Under the pieces are notes generated by a model. That model had not been told where the DNA came from. It was given only the letters and a program-made list of their open reading frames with translations, and did not search any database. DNA of 64,000 nucleotides from Cytobacillus citreus (GTDB taxonomy: Bacteria; Bacillota; Bacilli; Bacillales; Cytobacillaceae). A program made the position numbers and the translations under genes. Shown here piece by piece: positions 33,987-43,600 of this stretch (positions are counted from its first letter, which is position 1; each line of letters opens with the position of its first letter). The stretch is from NCBI RefSeq assembly GCF_018343665.1, contig NZ_JAGYPM010000003.1, positions 124,001 to 188,000 on the forward strand, in the 5' to 3' direction.

Positions 33987-34080
33987 AGTGTTCCTCTTTC
34001 ATGTAATTAATGTAATCTCGAATTATTTTTGCAGTTATATCATTTACATTTGAAATATCATTATTGCTTTTCTCTAACTA
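33967..34080 (-). pseudogene. Fragment resembling a tyrosine recombinase N-terminal region
   Basis: The minus strand reads about 37 codons, NNDISNVNDITAKIIRDYI then NYMKEEHFKLLVF and a stop, closed upstream by a TAG. The core resembles the core-binding region of phage or transposon integrases (typically DIT...IR.YI.YLKEE). There is no start or ribosome binding site, and the end overlaps the neighbouring membrane-protein gene. The assignment is tentative. Bases 34081-34254 hold nothing that I can identify. Confidence 0.3.
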
Positions 34081-34254
34081 ACTACAAAAAAATCTATAAT
34101 GTCGTCTTAGCCAATGAGAGTTTTTTCTCTTAATCCCTCCGATTTTTTGGCAGACTGAAAGTATTCGTATGCCATTTTTAAATGATAAATTGTATTCAAT
34201 TTCATTTTGACTATTTAACTGTATCTCTCAGTGTTATTCGTTTACGTTTCATAA

Positions 34255-34317
34255 CAAAAAACGTCACCACCAATTGCTTATCAAATTATTATTAGATAAG
34301 CAATTGGTGATGACATA
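34255..34317 (-). terminator. Terminator of the xpt-pbuX operon
   Basis: A perfect 15-base stem (CACCAATTGCTTATC and its complement) with a 12-base loop, extended by GTC/GAC pairs, followed on the minus strand by GTTTTTTG. It lies downstream of pbuX. Confidence 0.85.
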
Positions 34318-34380
34318 TCGACATATTTTCACCTAAAATATGTGGGGTATTCTAAGTGGAAATTCACTTATTTTTCCATT

Positions 34381-36311
<1,931 letters not shown>

Positions 36312-36321
36312 CTATTAAAGC

Positions 36322-36388
36322 AAAAAAGCTTGATGGATCATTATCTTCACTTCATGAAAATGAGTGAAGCAATGACCATCAAGCTTTA
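36322..36388 (-). terminator. Riboswitch-controlled terminator of xpt
   Basis: A long hairpin with arms AAAGCTTGATGG and CCATCAAGCTTTTTT and an inner pairing CTTCAC / GTGAAG ends in a T tract on the minus strand, between the aptamer and xpt. It is the expression platform: guanine binding should free this terminator. Confidence 0.85.
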
Positions 36389-36441
36389 TCGTAAAAAGAT
36401 GACAATAATAAGGAAATACAACTAAGTATCCCGATCATTAC

Positions 36442-36515
36442 TTACTCATAGTCAGGTCATTTACGGTAACCCGGTAGAAACTTGCAAGCCATATTCCTGC
36501 GATTATATGAGTGAA
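36442..36515 (-). ncRNA. Guanine riboswitch aptamer
   Basis: A purine aptamer with paired ends CACTCAT / ATGAGT(A), loop-forming P2 and P3 arms, and the conserved core ATAATCGCAGGAATATGGC, AAGTTTCTACCGG and CCGTAAATGACCTGACTATGAG. The discriminating pyrimidine in the last junction is C (GACTATG), which pairs with guanine rather than adenine. It is typical of xpt-pbuX leaders. Confidence 0.95.
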
Positions 36516-36550
36516 ACTTTATTAGTATTTTATTATTTTGCGATAAAAGT

Positions 36551-36578
36551 ATTATATCATCATTTTTTAGGAAATCAA
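36551..36578 (-). promoter_or_regulatory. Promoter of the xpt-pbuX operon
   Basis: On the minus strand a -35 TTGATT, 16-base spacer and -10 TATAAT lie about 40 bases upstream of the riboswitch. The predicted start near 36544 gives a leader of about 260 bases. Confidence 0.7.
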
Positions 36579-36639
36579 TATAACAAATTAGATCGATGCA
36601 TTATTTCTTTGAATGGCTATGTTTTCTATTTTTAAGAAA

Positions 36640-36827
36640 GGCTTTGTTAAACTTCCCTGTTGATTTCCGCTGCAGGCACTTAGCGATCGCGGGCGGTCCG
36701 GATGCCTCCTCGTCGAAGAGCGCTCCTGTGGGGTCTTCATTTGACTCGCTTCTCCCGCAGGAGTCTCGCGCCTTCCGCTCCAATCAACAACTAAATAGCA
36801 TTATCAACACTGAGCTTTAACAAAGCC
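36640..36827. repeat. MITE-like element with perfect terminal inverted repeats
   Basis: The clearest copy of the family. It is 188 bases long, with ends GGCTTTGTTAAA and TTTAACAAAGCC that are perfect complements. Inside are TTGATTTCCGCTGCAGGCAC, GGGCGGTCCGG, CTCCTCGTCGAAGAGCGCTC and CTTCTCCCGCAGGAGTCTCG, most of which form palindromes. No coding capacity remains. It lies between the xpt promoter and the oxidase operon. Confidence 0.75.
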
Positions 36828-36959
36828 CTAAGAAAATGAATTATCCCGAGAATATTTAGCAAAAAAAACATACATCTTAAGTACTATTCCACTATGCTCA
36901 CATATACTCTCATCAATAATTTCGTCTTCACAATATCTTCACAATTACACCCCTTCGTT

Positions 36960-36975
36960 CGTGATATATATCACT
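36960..36975 (+). promoter_or_regulatory. Crp/Fnr-type site upstream of the oxidase operon
   Basis: CGTGA-TATATA-TCACT matches the Bacillus Fnr/ArcR consensus TGTGA-N6-TCACA at eight of ten positions. It lies 154 bases before the first oxidase gene. A TAACAT hexamer (36997-37002) would place the site at -41.5, an activating position. The regulator is inferred. Confidence 0.5.
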
Positions 36976-36986
36976 GAAATACCAAC

Positions 36987-37010
36987 TTTACACTATTAAC
37001 ATAGTGTAAA
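36987..37010 (+). promoter_or_regulatory. Perfect 10-4-10 palindrome upstream of the oxidase operon
   Basis: TTTACACTAT-taac-ATAGTGTAAA has two perfectly complementary ten-base arms. It follows the Crp/Fnr-type site closely and would overlap a -10 region there, so it suggests a repressor operator. The protein that binds is unknown. Confidence 0.55.
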
Positions 37011-37128
37011 AGTTATGAATGAACAATTTGTGAACACACTAAAACCATCTAGATTCTCCTAGATAGTTTAGTATTATGAAAATGTAATCATTTACTTTTT
37101 CCAAATTTCCAAAAAGGAGTGAGAGAAA

Positions 37129-37290
37129 ATGGCGAAAACGGAACTCAATAGAAATACAGAAACTGAAACTGAAATTGAAGTAGAGGATAGTTCTTCTTTA
37201 AAAGGGACGTTAGCTTCCGTTTTCTTGTTAGGGTTTATCCTAATAGTTACGTGGGTTAGCGTTTACTCATTATTTTTAGATCGTTCTTAA
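37129..37290 (+). CDS. Cytochrome c oxidase subunit 2A-like
   Basis: A 53-residue protein with a polar, acidic N-terminus (NTETETEIEVEDSSS) and one hydrophobic helix (TLASVFLLGFILIVTWVSVY). Small single-helix proteins of this kind (subunit IIa of ba3-type oxidases) precede the subunit II and I genes in Thermus and Bacillus. AAGGAG stands ten bases before the ATG. The next gene starts 21 bases after its stop, so it is the first gene of the oxidase operon. Confidence 0.8.
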   Translation: MAKTELNRNTETETEIEVEDSSSLKGTLASVFLLGFILIVTWVSVYSLFLDRS

Positions 37291-37311
37291 TTGAAGAGAG
37301 GGGAAAAAGCC

Positions 37312-37788
37312 ATGCATTTGCATAAGTTTGAAAAAATTTGGCTTATCTTCGGTATAGGATCGCTGCTTGTATTTCTAACCGTACTAGGGGTTAGCGCTTT
37401 CTATCTCGGAAATCAGCCGCCAAGTTGTTTGGCAACTATAGATCCTGAAAAGGTAGATACACAAGCTCCTTTTAATGAACCAGGTCTTAAAAAAGTAGAA
37501 GGCAAGGAATGGGAATATGAATTAGTTTTTGTTGCTTCTGCCTTCAATTATACTCCTGGAGAAGTTCAAATTCCAAAAGGGGCGAAAGTAAAAGTTATTG
37601 CGACAACAAAGGATGTTATCCATGGATTTGAAGTAGCAGGCACAAACGTTAACATGATGCTAGAGCCTGGCTACATAAGTGAACTTGTCTATACTTTTAA
37701 CAAAACTGGTGAATTTTTAGTCCTTTGTAATGAATATTGCGGGGTTGGTCACCATATGATGACTTCGAAAATTGAGGTGGTTGAATAA
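37312..37788 (+). CDS. cbaB: b(o/a)3-type cytochrome oxidase subunit II
   Basis: A 158-residue oxidase subunit II with one N-terminal membrane anchor (residues 8-33, IWLIFGIGSLLVFLTVLGVS) and a cupredoxin domain outside the membrane. The dinuclear CuA site is present: His in DVIHGFEVAG, and the C-x3-C-x3-H motif in CNEYCGVGHHMM with its methionine. It receives electrons from cytochrome c. The ATG at 37312 has AGGGG eight bases upstream; a TTG seven codons earlier is rejected. It overlaps the start of the next gene by one base. Confidence 0.93.
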   Translation: MHLHKFEKIWLIFGIGSLLVFLTVLGVSAFYLGNQPPSCLATIDPEKVDTQAPFNEPGLKKVEGKEWEYELVFVASAFNYTPGEVQIPKGAKVKVIATTKDVIHGFEVAGTNVNMMLEPGYISELVYTFNKTGEFLVLCNEYCGVGHHMMTSKIEVVE

Positions 37789-39443
37789 TGCTAAACCAGC
37801 TAGCAAATACAAAAGTTGACCGCCGTGATGGAAAACTTGCAATGGCACATTTTTATGTCGCATTCATTGCTTTAGCAATTGGCGGCCTTGCAGGATTATT
37901 GCAAGTTTTAGTTCGTTCTGGAAAATTGGAATTACCTGCTGGAATCGGTTATTATCAAATTTTAACGGTTCACGGTGTTATTTTAGGACTTGTACTAACT
38001 ACTTTCTTTATTATTGGCTTTATGGTTTCTTCTGTAAGTAAAACAGCAGGTACATTTACAACTCGTCAGCGTACTCTCGGTTGGATCGGTTTTTGGTTTA
38101 AGACGATTGGTACTGCTATGGCTGCTGTGATGATTCTTCTAAACGAAGCTACTGTACTTTTCACATTCTATGCACCACTACAAGCTCATTTTCTTTTCTA
38201 CCTAGGATTAACATTGGTTATTGTCGGAACATGGTTTGATAGTGCAGCTATTTATATGAAATATGGTCAATGGAAAAAAGCAAATCCTGGCCAACCAAGC
38301 CCGTTGCTTACTTTTATGACAGTGATTACTTTAATCATGTGGGACGTTGCAACACTTGGTGTAGCTACAACGGTTTTATTCCAATTGTTACCTTGGTCTC
38401 TTGGTATTGTTGATACAGTAAACGTCGGTGTCAGCCGAGCATTATTCTGGTATTTCGGCCATCCACTTGTATACTTCTGGTTAATGCCAGCATATATGGC
38501 ATGGTATGTAGTCATACCAAAAGTTATTGGTGGAAAGATGTTCTCAGATTCTTTAGCACGTATGTCATTTATTTTACTACTGCTCTTCTCAATACCAGTT
38601 GGTTTCCACCATCAATTGTTAGAACCAGGAATTGACCCAGCGTGGAAATTCTTACAAGTTGTCTTAACTTTCTTAGTTGTTATCCCTTCCCTGATGACCG
38701 CTTTCTCTTTATTTGCTACATTTGAAAGCTATGGCCGTTCAAAAGGGGCAAAAGGACTTTTTGGTTGGTTTAAAAAGCTTCCTTGGGGAGATGCTCGCTT
38801 TACCGTTCCATTTATCGGTATGTTAGCATTCATTCCTGGTGGTGCCGGTGGTCTCGTTAACGCTTCACACCAAATGAACCAAGTAGTTCACAATACAATT
38901 TGGGTTACAGGACACTTCCATTTAACTGTCGCTACTGCCGTTTTATTAACATTTTTCGGAGTTGCCTACTGGCTCATTCCGCATTTAACCGGAAGAACTT
39001 TTACTAAGAAGATGAATAAATTAGCCCTAATTCAAGGAATAACTTGGGCAATAGGAATGACATTCATGTCAGGCGCAATGCATGCTGCTGGGTTACTCGG
39101 TGCACCACGTCGTTCATCTTTCTCTGATTATGGTGGTGCGGCACAAGCTGCTGAATGGGTACCGTATCAAATCGCACAAGCAGTTGGCGGAACAATCCTA
39201 TTCTTATCCATTATCTTAATGCTTTATATTTTCGTAAATCTTGCCTTCTTTGCACCTAAAGGAGATCAAGAATTCCCTGTCGGAGAAGTTGCAGACCAAG
39301 CCGAAAAGACTCCAATGGTATTCGATAACTGGAAATTATGGATTGGAATTACTGCATGCCTAATCTTATTTGCTTACACACTACCGTTAATAGATTTAAT
39401 TCAAAATGCGCCACCAGGAGCGAAGGGCTTTAAATTCTGGTAA
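37788..39443 (+). CDS. cbaA: b(o/a)3-type cytochrome oxidase subunit I
   Basis: A 551-residue heme-copper oxidase subunit I of the B (ba3) type, which reduces oxygen to water and pumps protons. The heme and CuB ligands can be seen: low-spin heme histidine in LTVHGVILGLV, CuB histidine with the cross-linked tyrosine in GHPLVYFWLMPAY, the pair in GFHHQLLEPG, and the high-spin and second low-spin heme ligands in GHFHLTVATAV. About 13 hydrophobic segments are predicted. No subunit III or heme A synthesis genes are in the window. A terminator follows. In bacilli such oxidases work as alternatives at low oxygen or late growth. Confidence 0.95.
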   Translation: MLNQLANTKVDRRDGKLAMAHFYVAFIALAIGGLAGLLQVLVRSGKLELPAGIGYYQILTVHGVILGLVLTTFFIIGFMVSSVSKTAGTFTTRQRTLGWIGFWFKTIGTAMAAVMILLNEATVLFTFYAPLQAHFLFYLGLTLVIVGTWFDSAAIYMKYGQWKKANPGQPSPLLTFMTVITLIMWDVATLGVATTVLFQLLPWSLGIVDTVNVGVSRALFWYFGHPLVYFWLMPAYMAWYVVIPKVIGGKMFSDSLARMSFILLLLFSIPVGFHHQLLEPGIDPAWKFLQVVLTFLVVIPSLMTAFSLFATFESYGRSKGAKGLFGWFKKLPWGDARFTVPFIGMLAFIPGGAGGLVNASHQMNQVVHNTIWVTGHFHLTVATAVLLTFFGVAYWLIPHLTGRTFTKKMNKLALIQGITWAIGMTFMSGAMHAAGLLGAPRRSSFSDYGGAAQAAEWVPYQIAQAVGGTILFLSIILMLYIFVNLAFFAPKGDQEFPVGEVADQAEKTPMVFDNWKLWIGITACLILFAYTLPLIDLIQNAPPGAKGFKFW

Positions 39444-39447
39444 TTAA

Positions 39448-39493
39448 AAGGGCTGTCTCATAAGTCGATTATTCGGCTCAGAGACAGCCTTTT
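39448..39493 (+). terminator. Terminator of the oxidase operon
   Basis: Arms AGGGCTGTCTC and GAGACAGCCTTTT enclose a loop of about 22 bases just after the cbaA stop codon, with a T tract at the end. Confidence 0.8.
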
Positions 39494-39538
39494 CTAGTTT
39501 TCAGAAGGATTTGCTTATATGGAACAGGCACTTAATTT

Positions 39539-40450
39539 TTATGATAATTTTTGACTGACAGAGCTAACATTCTTTTTCTGAAAAGAAACATTAACGATTA
39601 TGACTGAACAGAGAATTAATATAGCACCAGCAATTTGTATAAGACCCAGCCTCTCCCCGTATAGCATTACCCCTAAAAGAGTTGCAATAACAGGTTCCAC
39701 TGTAGCAATTACCGCTGCTTTACTCCCCTCCGTCTTTTCAAGACCCCATGTGTAAATAAAATAAGCTAATACTGTTGGGATAAATCCTAGACCAATACTA
39801 TATAATAACACGTTCACATTTAAGAGAAGATCAACCTTTTGCCAAAGCTGTGTAATTGGCAATAAGAAAATTGCAGCTACGATAAAGGTATACATTGTAA
39901 TGGTAAATGGCTGATATTTCTTCAAGGCAAATTTGCTGAAAATTGTATATAATGCGTAGCCGAGTCCAGAGCCTAAACCCGTTATGACCCCAATGAACGT
40001 AAGCTTGCTATCACCTGCAGAGACACCAGCAATTAATATACATCCGATAATTGTCCCTATAACTGCAATAATCTTGTTCATATTAAGGTTTTCTTTTAAG
40101 AAAATGAAAGACAAAATTGTCACAAATGCTGGAGCAGTATAAAGTAGAATAACTGCAATTGATATATTCATTTGACTTATCGTTGTGAAATAACAGAAAT
40201 TAAAAAATACGACGCTGAATATGCCTGTTCCAATAAAAAATCGAATATCTGTAAAACGAATTAGTTTCATTTGTTTACGATAATGGATAATGCCAATTAA
40301 TAATAAAAATATTGCCGCATAAATGACTCTAATAGCTACAATTTCCATTGAAGTAAATCCATAATCAGCTAACCCTTTAACGAAGAAAGCAATAATTCCC
40401 CAAAGACTGGCTCCTGCAGCAATCATGAAATAAGGCAGCAGCTTTTTCAT
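39539..40450 (-). CDS. DMT superfamily (EamA) transporter
   Basis: A 303-residue membrane protein with ten hydrophobic segments in two EamA repeats. Repeat one opens YFMIAAGASLWGIIAFFVKG and repeat two FIGVITGLGSGLGYALYTIFS. The motifs IAVILLYTAPAFVTILSF and VATVEPVIATLLGVMLYGERL are the usual ends of the two repeats. AAGGAG stands before the ATG. It is convergent with the oxidase operon. The substrate is unknown; relatives export amino acids or metabolites. Confidence 0.87.
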   Translation of the reverse strand: MKKLLPYFMIAAGASLWGIIAFFVKGLADYGFTSMEIVAIRVIYAAIFLLLIGIIHYRKQMKLIRFTDIRFFIGTGIFSVVFFNFCYFTTISQMNISIAVILLYTAPAFVTILSFIFLKENLNMNKIIAVIGTIIGCILIAGVSAGDSKLTFIGVITGLGSGLGYALYTIFSKFALKKYQPFTITMYTFIVAAIFLLPITQLWQKVDLLLNVNVLLYSIGLGFIPTVLAYFIYTWGLEKTEGSKAAVIATVEPVIATLLGVMLYGERLGLIQIAGAILILCSVIIVNVSFQKKNVSSVSQKLS

Positions 40451-40510
40451 AAAATTCTCTCCTTAAAGAAAGAGAATGACGCTTGCTCATCCCCTACTCA
40501 TCATCATGTC

Positions 40511-42025
40511 TTATTGTAGTTTATATACATTGATGTACTTATCATATAGATATTTTATTAAGTATTCGGCATTCAATCCCTCACCTGTCACATCATTTAG
40601 AATATCTAGCGGCTTCTTCAGCTTACCATATTTGTGTACATTCTCTGTAAACCATTCTTTAATCGGTAATAAATTCCCTTCCTCCAGCAACTGTTCATAA
40701 TGTGGCAAGTCTTTTTGCATCGCATTTTTCAGTTGTGCTGCATACATGTAGCCTAGTGCGTAAGAAGGGAAATAGCCGAAGCTTCCTCCAGACCAGTGCA
40801 CATCCTGAAGCACTCCTTGTGCATCATTTTCAGGCTTTACTCCTAAATATTTTTCATATTTATCGTTCCAGACTTGAGGAAGATCTTTAACCTCGATTTC
40901 ATCATTAAATAATCCTTTTTCAATTTCATAACGGATGATAATATGTAATGGATATGTTAATTCATCAGCTTCAATTCGGATGAGAGAAGGCATAGATTCA
41001 TTGATTGCACGATAAAAATCTTCGAGACTGATTTCATCAAATTGTCCTGAAGCATATTCCTTCAGTAAATCATAATTCTTCTTCCAGAAGGATTGATTGC
41101 GCCCGACAAAGTTTTCATAGAAAAGTGATTGTGATTCATGGATTCCCATTGATGTTCCGTCGCAAAGAGGAGTACCGATTAAATCTTGAGAAATATTTTG
41201 CTCGTATAGTGCATGACCTCCTTCATGGATCGTACCAAATACAGCTGTACGGAAGTCGGCTTCATCATATTTTGTTGTTACACGAACATCACCAGGGTTA
41301 AGTCCTATGGCAAAAGGATGTACAGTCTCATCTAATCTTCCTGCATTAAAGTTATAGCCCATCTGCTCAAGAATGGCTAGACTAAAATCACGCTGTTTAT
41401 TCTTAGGGAAGTGTTCAAACAAGAAGCTAGTTTCCGGTTTATTGGCAGATTCTGAGATTTGTTGTAGAAGCGGAACAATTTTCTTCACTAGCTCGCCAAA
41501 TACCCGATCTAATACCTCAACAGTAATTCCCGGCTCATACATGTCAAGCAAAGTATTATATTTATTCCCTTCATATCCCCAATAGCCAATAAAGCGTTTT
41601 GTTGTATCAATAAGTCTTTCTAAATATGGGCGGAACAATGAAAAATCTGCTTTCTCCTTCGCCTCTTCCCAAATACTTTCAGCCTTTGATTGTAGAATAA
41701 CAAATTCTTTATATTCTTCTGCTGGAATTTTTTTATTACGGTCATATTCCTTTTTACATTCTTCCAGTGTCTTCCTTGTCTTTTCTGATAATTCATCTAT
41801 TCTGCCAGTTAATTGTTCTATGTATTCTGCCATCTCATTTGACGTAGACATTTTAAAAACATCGGAAGAAAGCATACCAATGACTTCAGAACGCTGCTCA
41901 ATTCCTTGCTTTGGTGCGCCAGTACGCAAATCCCAATAAATTAATGAGATAGCTTCGTTATATGACTCCATTTTTTTTACATATTCCAAAAATTCTTTTT
42001 CAACATTATTTATTTGATCACTCAT
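40511..42025 (-). CDS. ypwA: Carboxypeptidase, M32 family (YpwA)
   Basis: A 504-residue zinc carboxypeptidase of family M32, the B. subtilis YpwA type. The active site is the HEGGH motif in GTIHEGGHALYEQ (HExxH), with the downstream glutamate in GIHESQSLFYENFVGR. The N-terminal helical rope and the C-terminal RIEADELTYPLHIIIRYEIE (substrate channel) are also conserved. M32 enzymes prefer short peptides. The ATG at 42025 has a GGGGGG box; a longer open frame upstream is not used. It is monocistronic. Confidence 0.95.
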   Translation of the reverse strand: MSDQINNVEKEFLEYVKKMESYNEAISLIYWDLRTGAPKQGIEQRSEVIGMLSSDVFKMSTSNEMAEYIEQLTGRIDELSEKTRKTLEECKKEYDRNKKIPAEEYKEFVILQSKAESIWEEAKEKADFSLFRPYLERLIDTTKRFIGYWGYEGNKYNTLLDMYEPGITVEVLDRVFGELVKKIVPLLQQISESANKPETSFLFEHFPKNKQRDFSLAILEQMGYNFNAGRLDETVHPFAIGLNPGDVRVTTKYDEADFRTAVFGTIHEGGHALYEQNISQDLIGTPLCDGTSMGIHESQSLFYENFVGRNQSFWKKNYDLLKEYASGQFDEISLEDFYRAINESMPSLIRIEADELTYPLHIIIRYEIEKGLFNDEIEVKDLPQVWNDKYEKYLGVKPENDAQGVLQDVHWSGGSFGYFPSYALGYMYAAQLKNAMQKDLPHYEQLLEEGNLLPIKEWFTENVHKYGKLKKPLDILNDVTGEGLNAEYLIKYLYDKYINVYKLQ

Positions 42026-42243
42026 TATGATTCCCCCCTCATATTCAAATACGCTTTCTATTTTATCATATTTTTCTGAAAAAAAAGGAGCAATCAAACC
42101 AAAATAATTCCAGTCACAGTAAGTTCAATTCCTATATTCGTTTTCTAATAGAAAAGAAGTTATAATTAGAAATGATATATTGCCTTGATCAACTTCTTTA
42201 GTAAGACAAGAAAGTTAAACTCTAAGACATAGGAAGAGATACT

Positions 42244-43401
42244 ATGAAACAATTTATATTATTTATCGTTTTGATTTCATTTTTTGACATGTTTTCCCAA
42301 TTACCGATCATGAGTCCATTTGCCAAAAGTTTAGGAGCAACACCTGCTATAATTGGCTTAACAGTAGGTATGTATTCCTTTACCAATATGTTCGGTAATA
42401 TATTAGCTGGATATTGGATAGACAAACAAGGAGCAAAAAAAGTATTATTATTTGGTTTTTTCCTAACCGGTGGCAGTTTGCTTCTTTATACAATTGTTTC
42501 TAGTCCAGAGCAATTGATGTTTGTAAGATTCCTACATGGTCTATTTAGTGGATTTCTAGTTCCTGCCGCTTTTACCGTCATTGCAAATAAAGGTGAAGAG
42601 GGAAAACAAGGAAAATCTATGGCTATTTCAGGAGTTGCAGTTGGCATTTCTGCAATTATTGGACCGGCATTTGGAGGAATTGTTGCAGCAAAATATGGAG
42701 TTAATTGGGTATTCATTATAATTGCTCTTATCATGCTTATTATTGCTGTACTATCATTTTTTATTATTCCTAGTGGCTCTACTCCAATATCAAGGAAAAT
42801 TGAGCCGCCATTAAAAACTCTTGTAACCATAATAAAAACACCCATGATTGCTACTAGCTTTATAGGCGCTTTCTCGTTAATGTTTGCCCAAGGTGTACTA
42901 GCATACATGCTTCCATTACAGGTTGAAACACTAGAATTTGGGAGTCAATATAGTGGGGTTCTCCTAAGCACTTTCGGAATAACAGCGATTTTAATATTCG
43001 CTTTGCCAACTAATAAAGTTTTCGATACTTATCAAAATCATTCTGTCATGATGATTGGAATGTCAACAATTGGAGCCGCGCTTATATTATTAAGTATGTC
43101 CTCCTCGCTGTCATTATTGTTTTTCTGTATGATATTATATGGCGCAGGGTTCGCTTTATTGTTTCCATCAATTTCAGCAATGCTTGCTAATCATACTGAC
43201 CCTGAAACAAGAGGAAAAGCATTCGGACTGTTCTATGCCTTTTTCTCACTCGGAGTAGTTGTCGGTTCATCACTTACAGGTCTATTGGCAGTATCTTTTG
43301 GAGCTGGCTATATAATCGCGTCATGCATATTATTTATCAATACGCTTTGGATGTTTGTTTATTTTCGAAGCAAAAGCCAAGTCAAAGAAAGCATGGAGTG
43401 A
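42244..43401 (+). CDS. MFS transporter
   Basis: A 385-residue major facilitator superfamily transporter with twelve hydrophobic segments. The motif A between helices 2 and 3 is AGYWIDKQGAKKVLLFG, and the repeat near the middle is seen in GILLSTFGITAILIFALPT. The N-terminal block ARFLHGLFSG-type sequence (VRFLHGLFSGFLVPAAFT) is typical of drug:proton antiporters of the 12-TM DHA1 group. The substrate is unknown. GGAAGAG precedes the ATG. The gene is followed at once by a small zinc-ribbon-like gene. Confidence 0.87.
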   Translation: MKQFILFIVLISFFDMFSQLPIMSPFAKSLGATPAIIGLTVGMYSFTNMFGNILAGYWIDKQGAKKVLLFGFFLTGGSLLLYTIVSSPEQLMFVRFLHGLFSGFLVPAAFTVIANKGEEGKQGKSMAISGVAVGISAIIGPAFGGIVAAKYGVNWVFIIIALIMLIIAVLSFFIIPSGSTPISRKIEPPLKTLVTIIKTPMIATSFIGAFSLMFAQGVLAYMLPLQVETLEFGSQYSGVLLSTFGITAILIFALPTNKVFDTYQNHSVMMIGMSTIGAALILLSMSSSLSLLFFCMILYGAGFALLFPSISAMLANHTDPETRGKAFGLFYAFFSLGVVVGSSLTGLLAVSFGAGYIIASCILFINTLWMFVYFRSKSQVKESME

Positions 43402-43408
43402 TAAATAG

Positions 43409-43549
43409 ATGCGAGATCTGATAGGTCATTGCACTTCCTGTGGAAAAATTCTATATTGTATGGATGGTTTTTTTAATGGTATTCATACAGAGGATATGAA
43501 AATAGTATGCTTTGAATGTGCAGAGGAAAAAGAAAAATCCGCAGAATAA
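43409..43549 (+). CDS. Small four-cysteine protein, 46 aa
   Basis: A 46-residue protein with cysteine pairs CTSCGKIL and VCFECAEE, the pattern of a small zinc ribbon, ending EKEKSAE. The GGAGTG box lies in the end of the MFS gene. The gene starts seven bases after that stop codon, so it is translationally linked to the transporter. A terminator overlaps its last codons. No family can be named. Confidence 0.6.
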   Translation: MRDLIGHCTSCGKILYCMDGFFNGIHTEDMKIVCFECAEEKEKSAE

Positions 43550-43567
43550 AGATTTCTGCGGATTTTA
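43537..43567. terminator. Terminator between the small gene and ypvA
   Basis: Arms AAATCCGCAG and CTGCGGATTTT with an eleven-base loop. The left arm is part of the last codons of the small gene. It can serve both convergent transcripts. Confidence 0.8.
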
Positions 43568-43600
43568 ACTTTTAAGGCTATGAATAGTCTTATTTGCCAA

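Noticed and set aside
36596..36820. Open frames on both strands
   Set aside because: Both are produced by the GC-rich MITE-like repeat; the same peptide-like sequences would appear at each copy.
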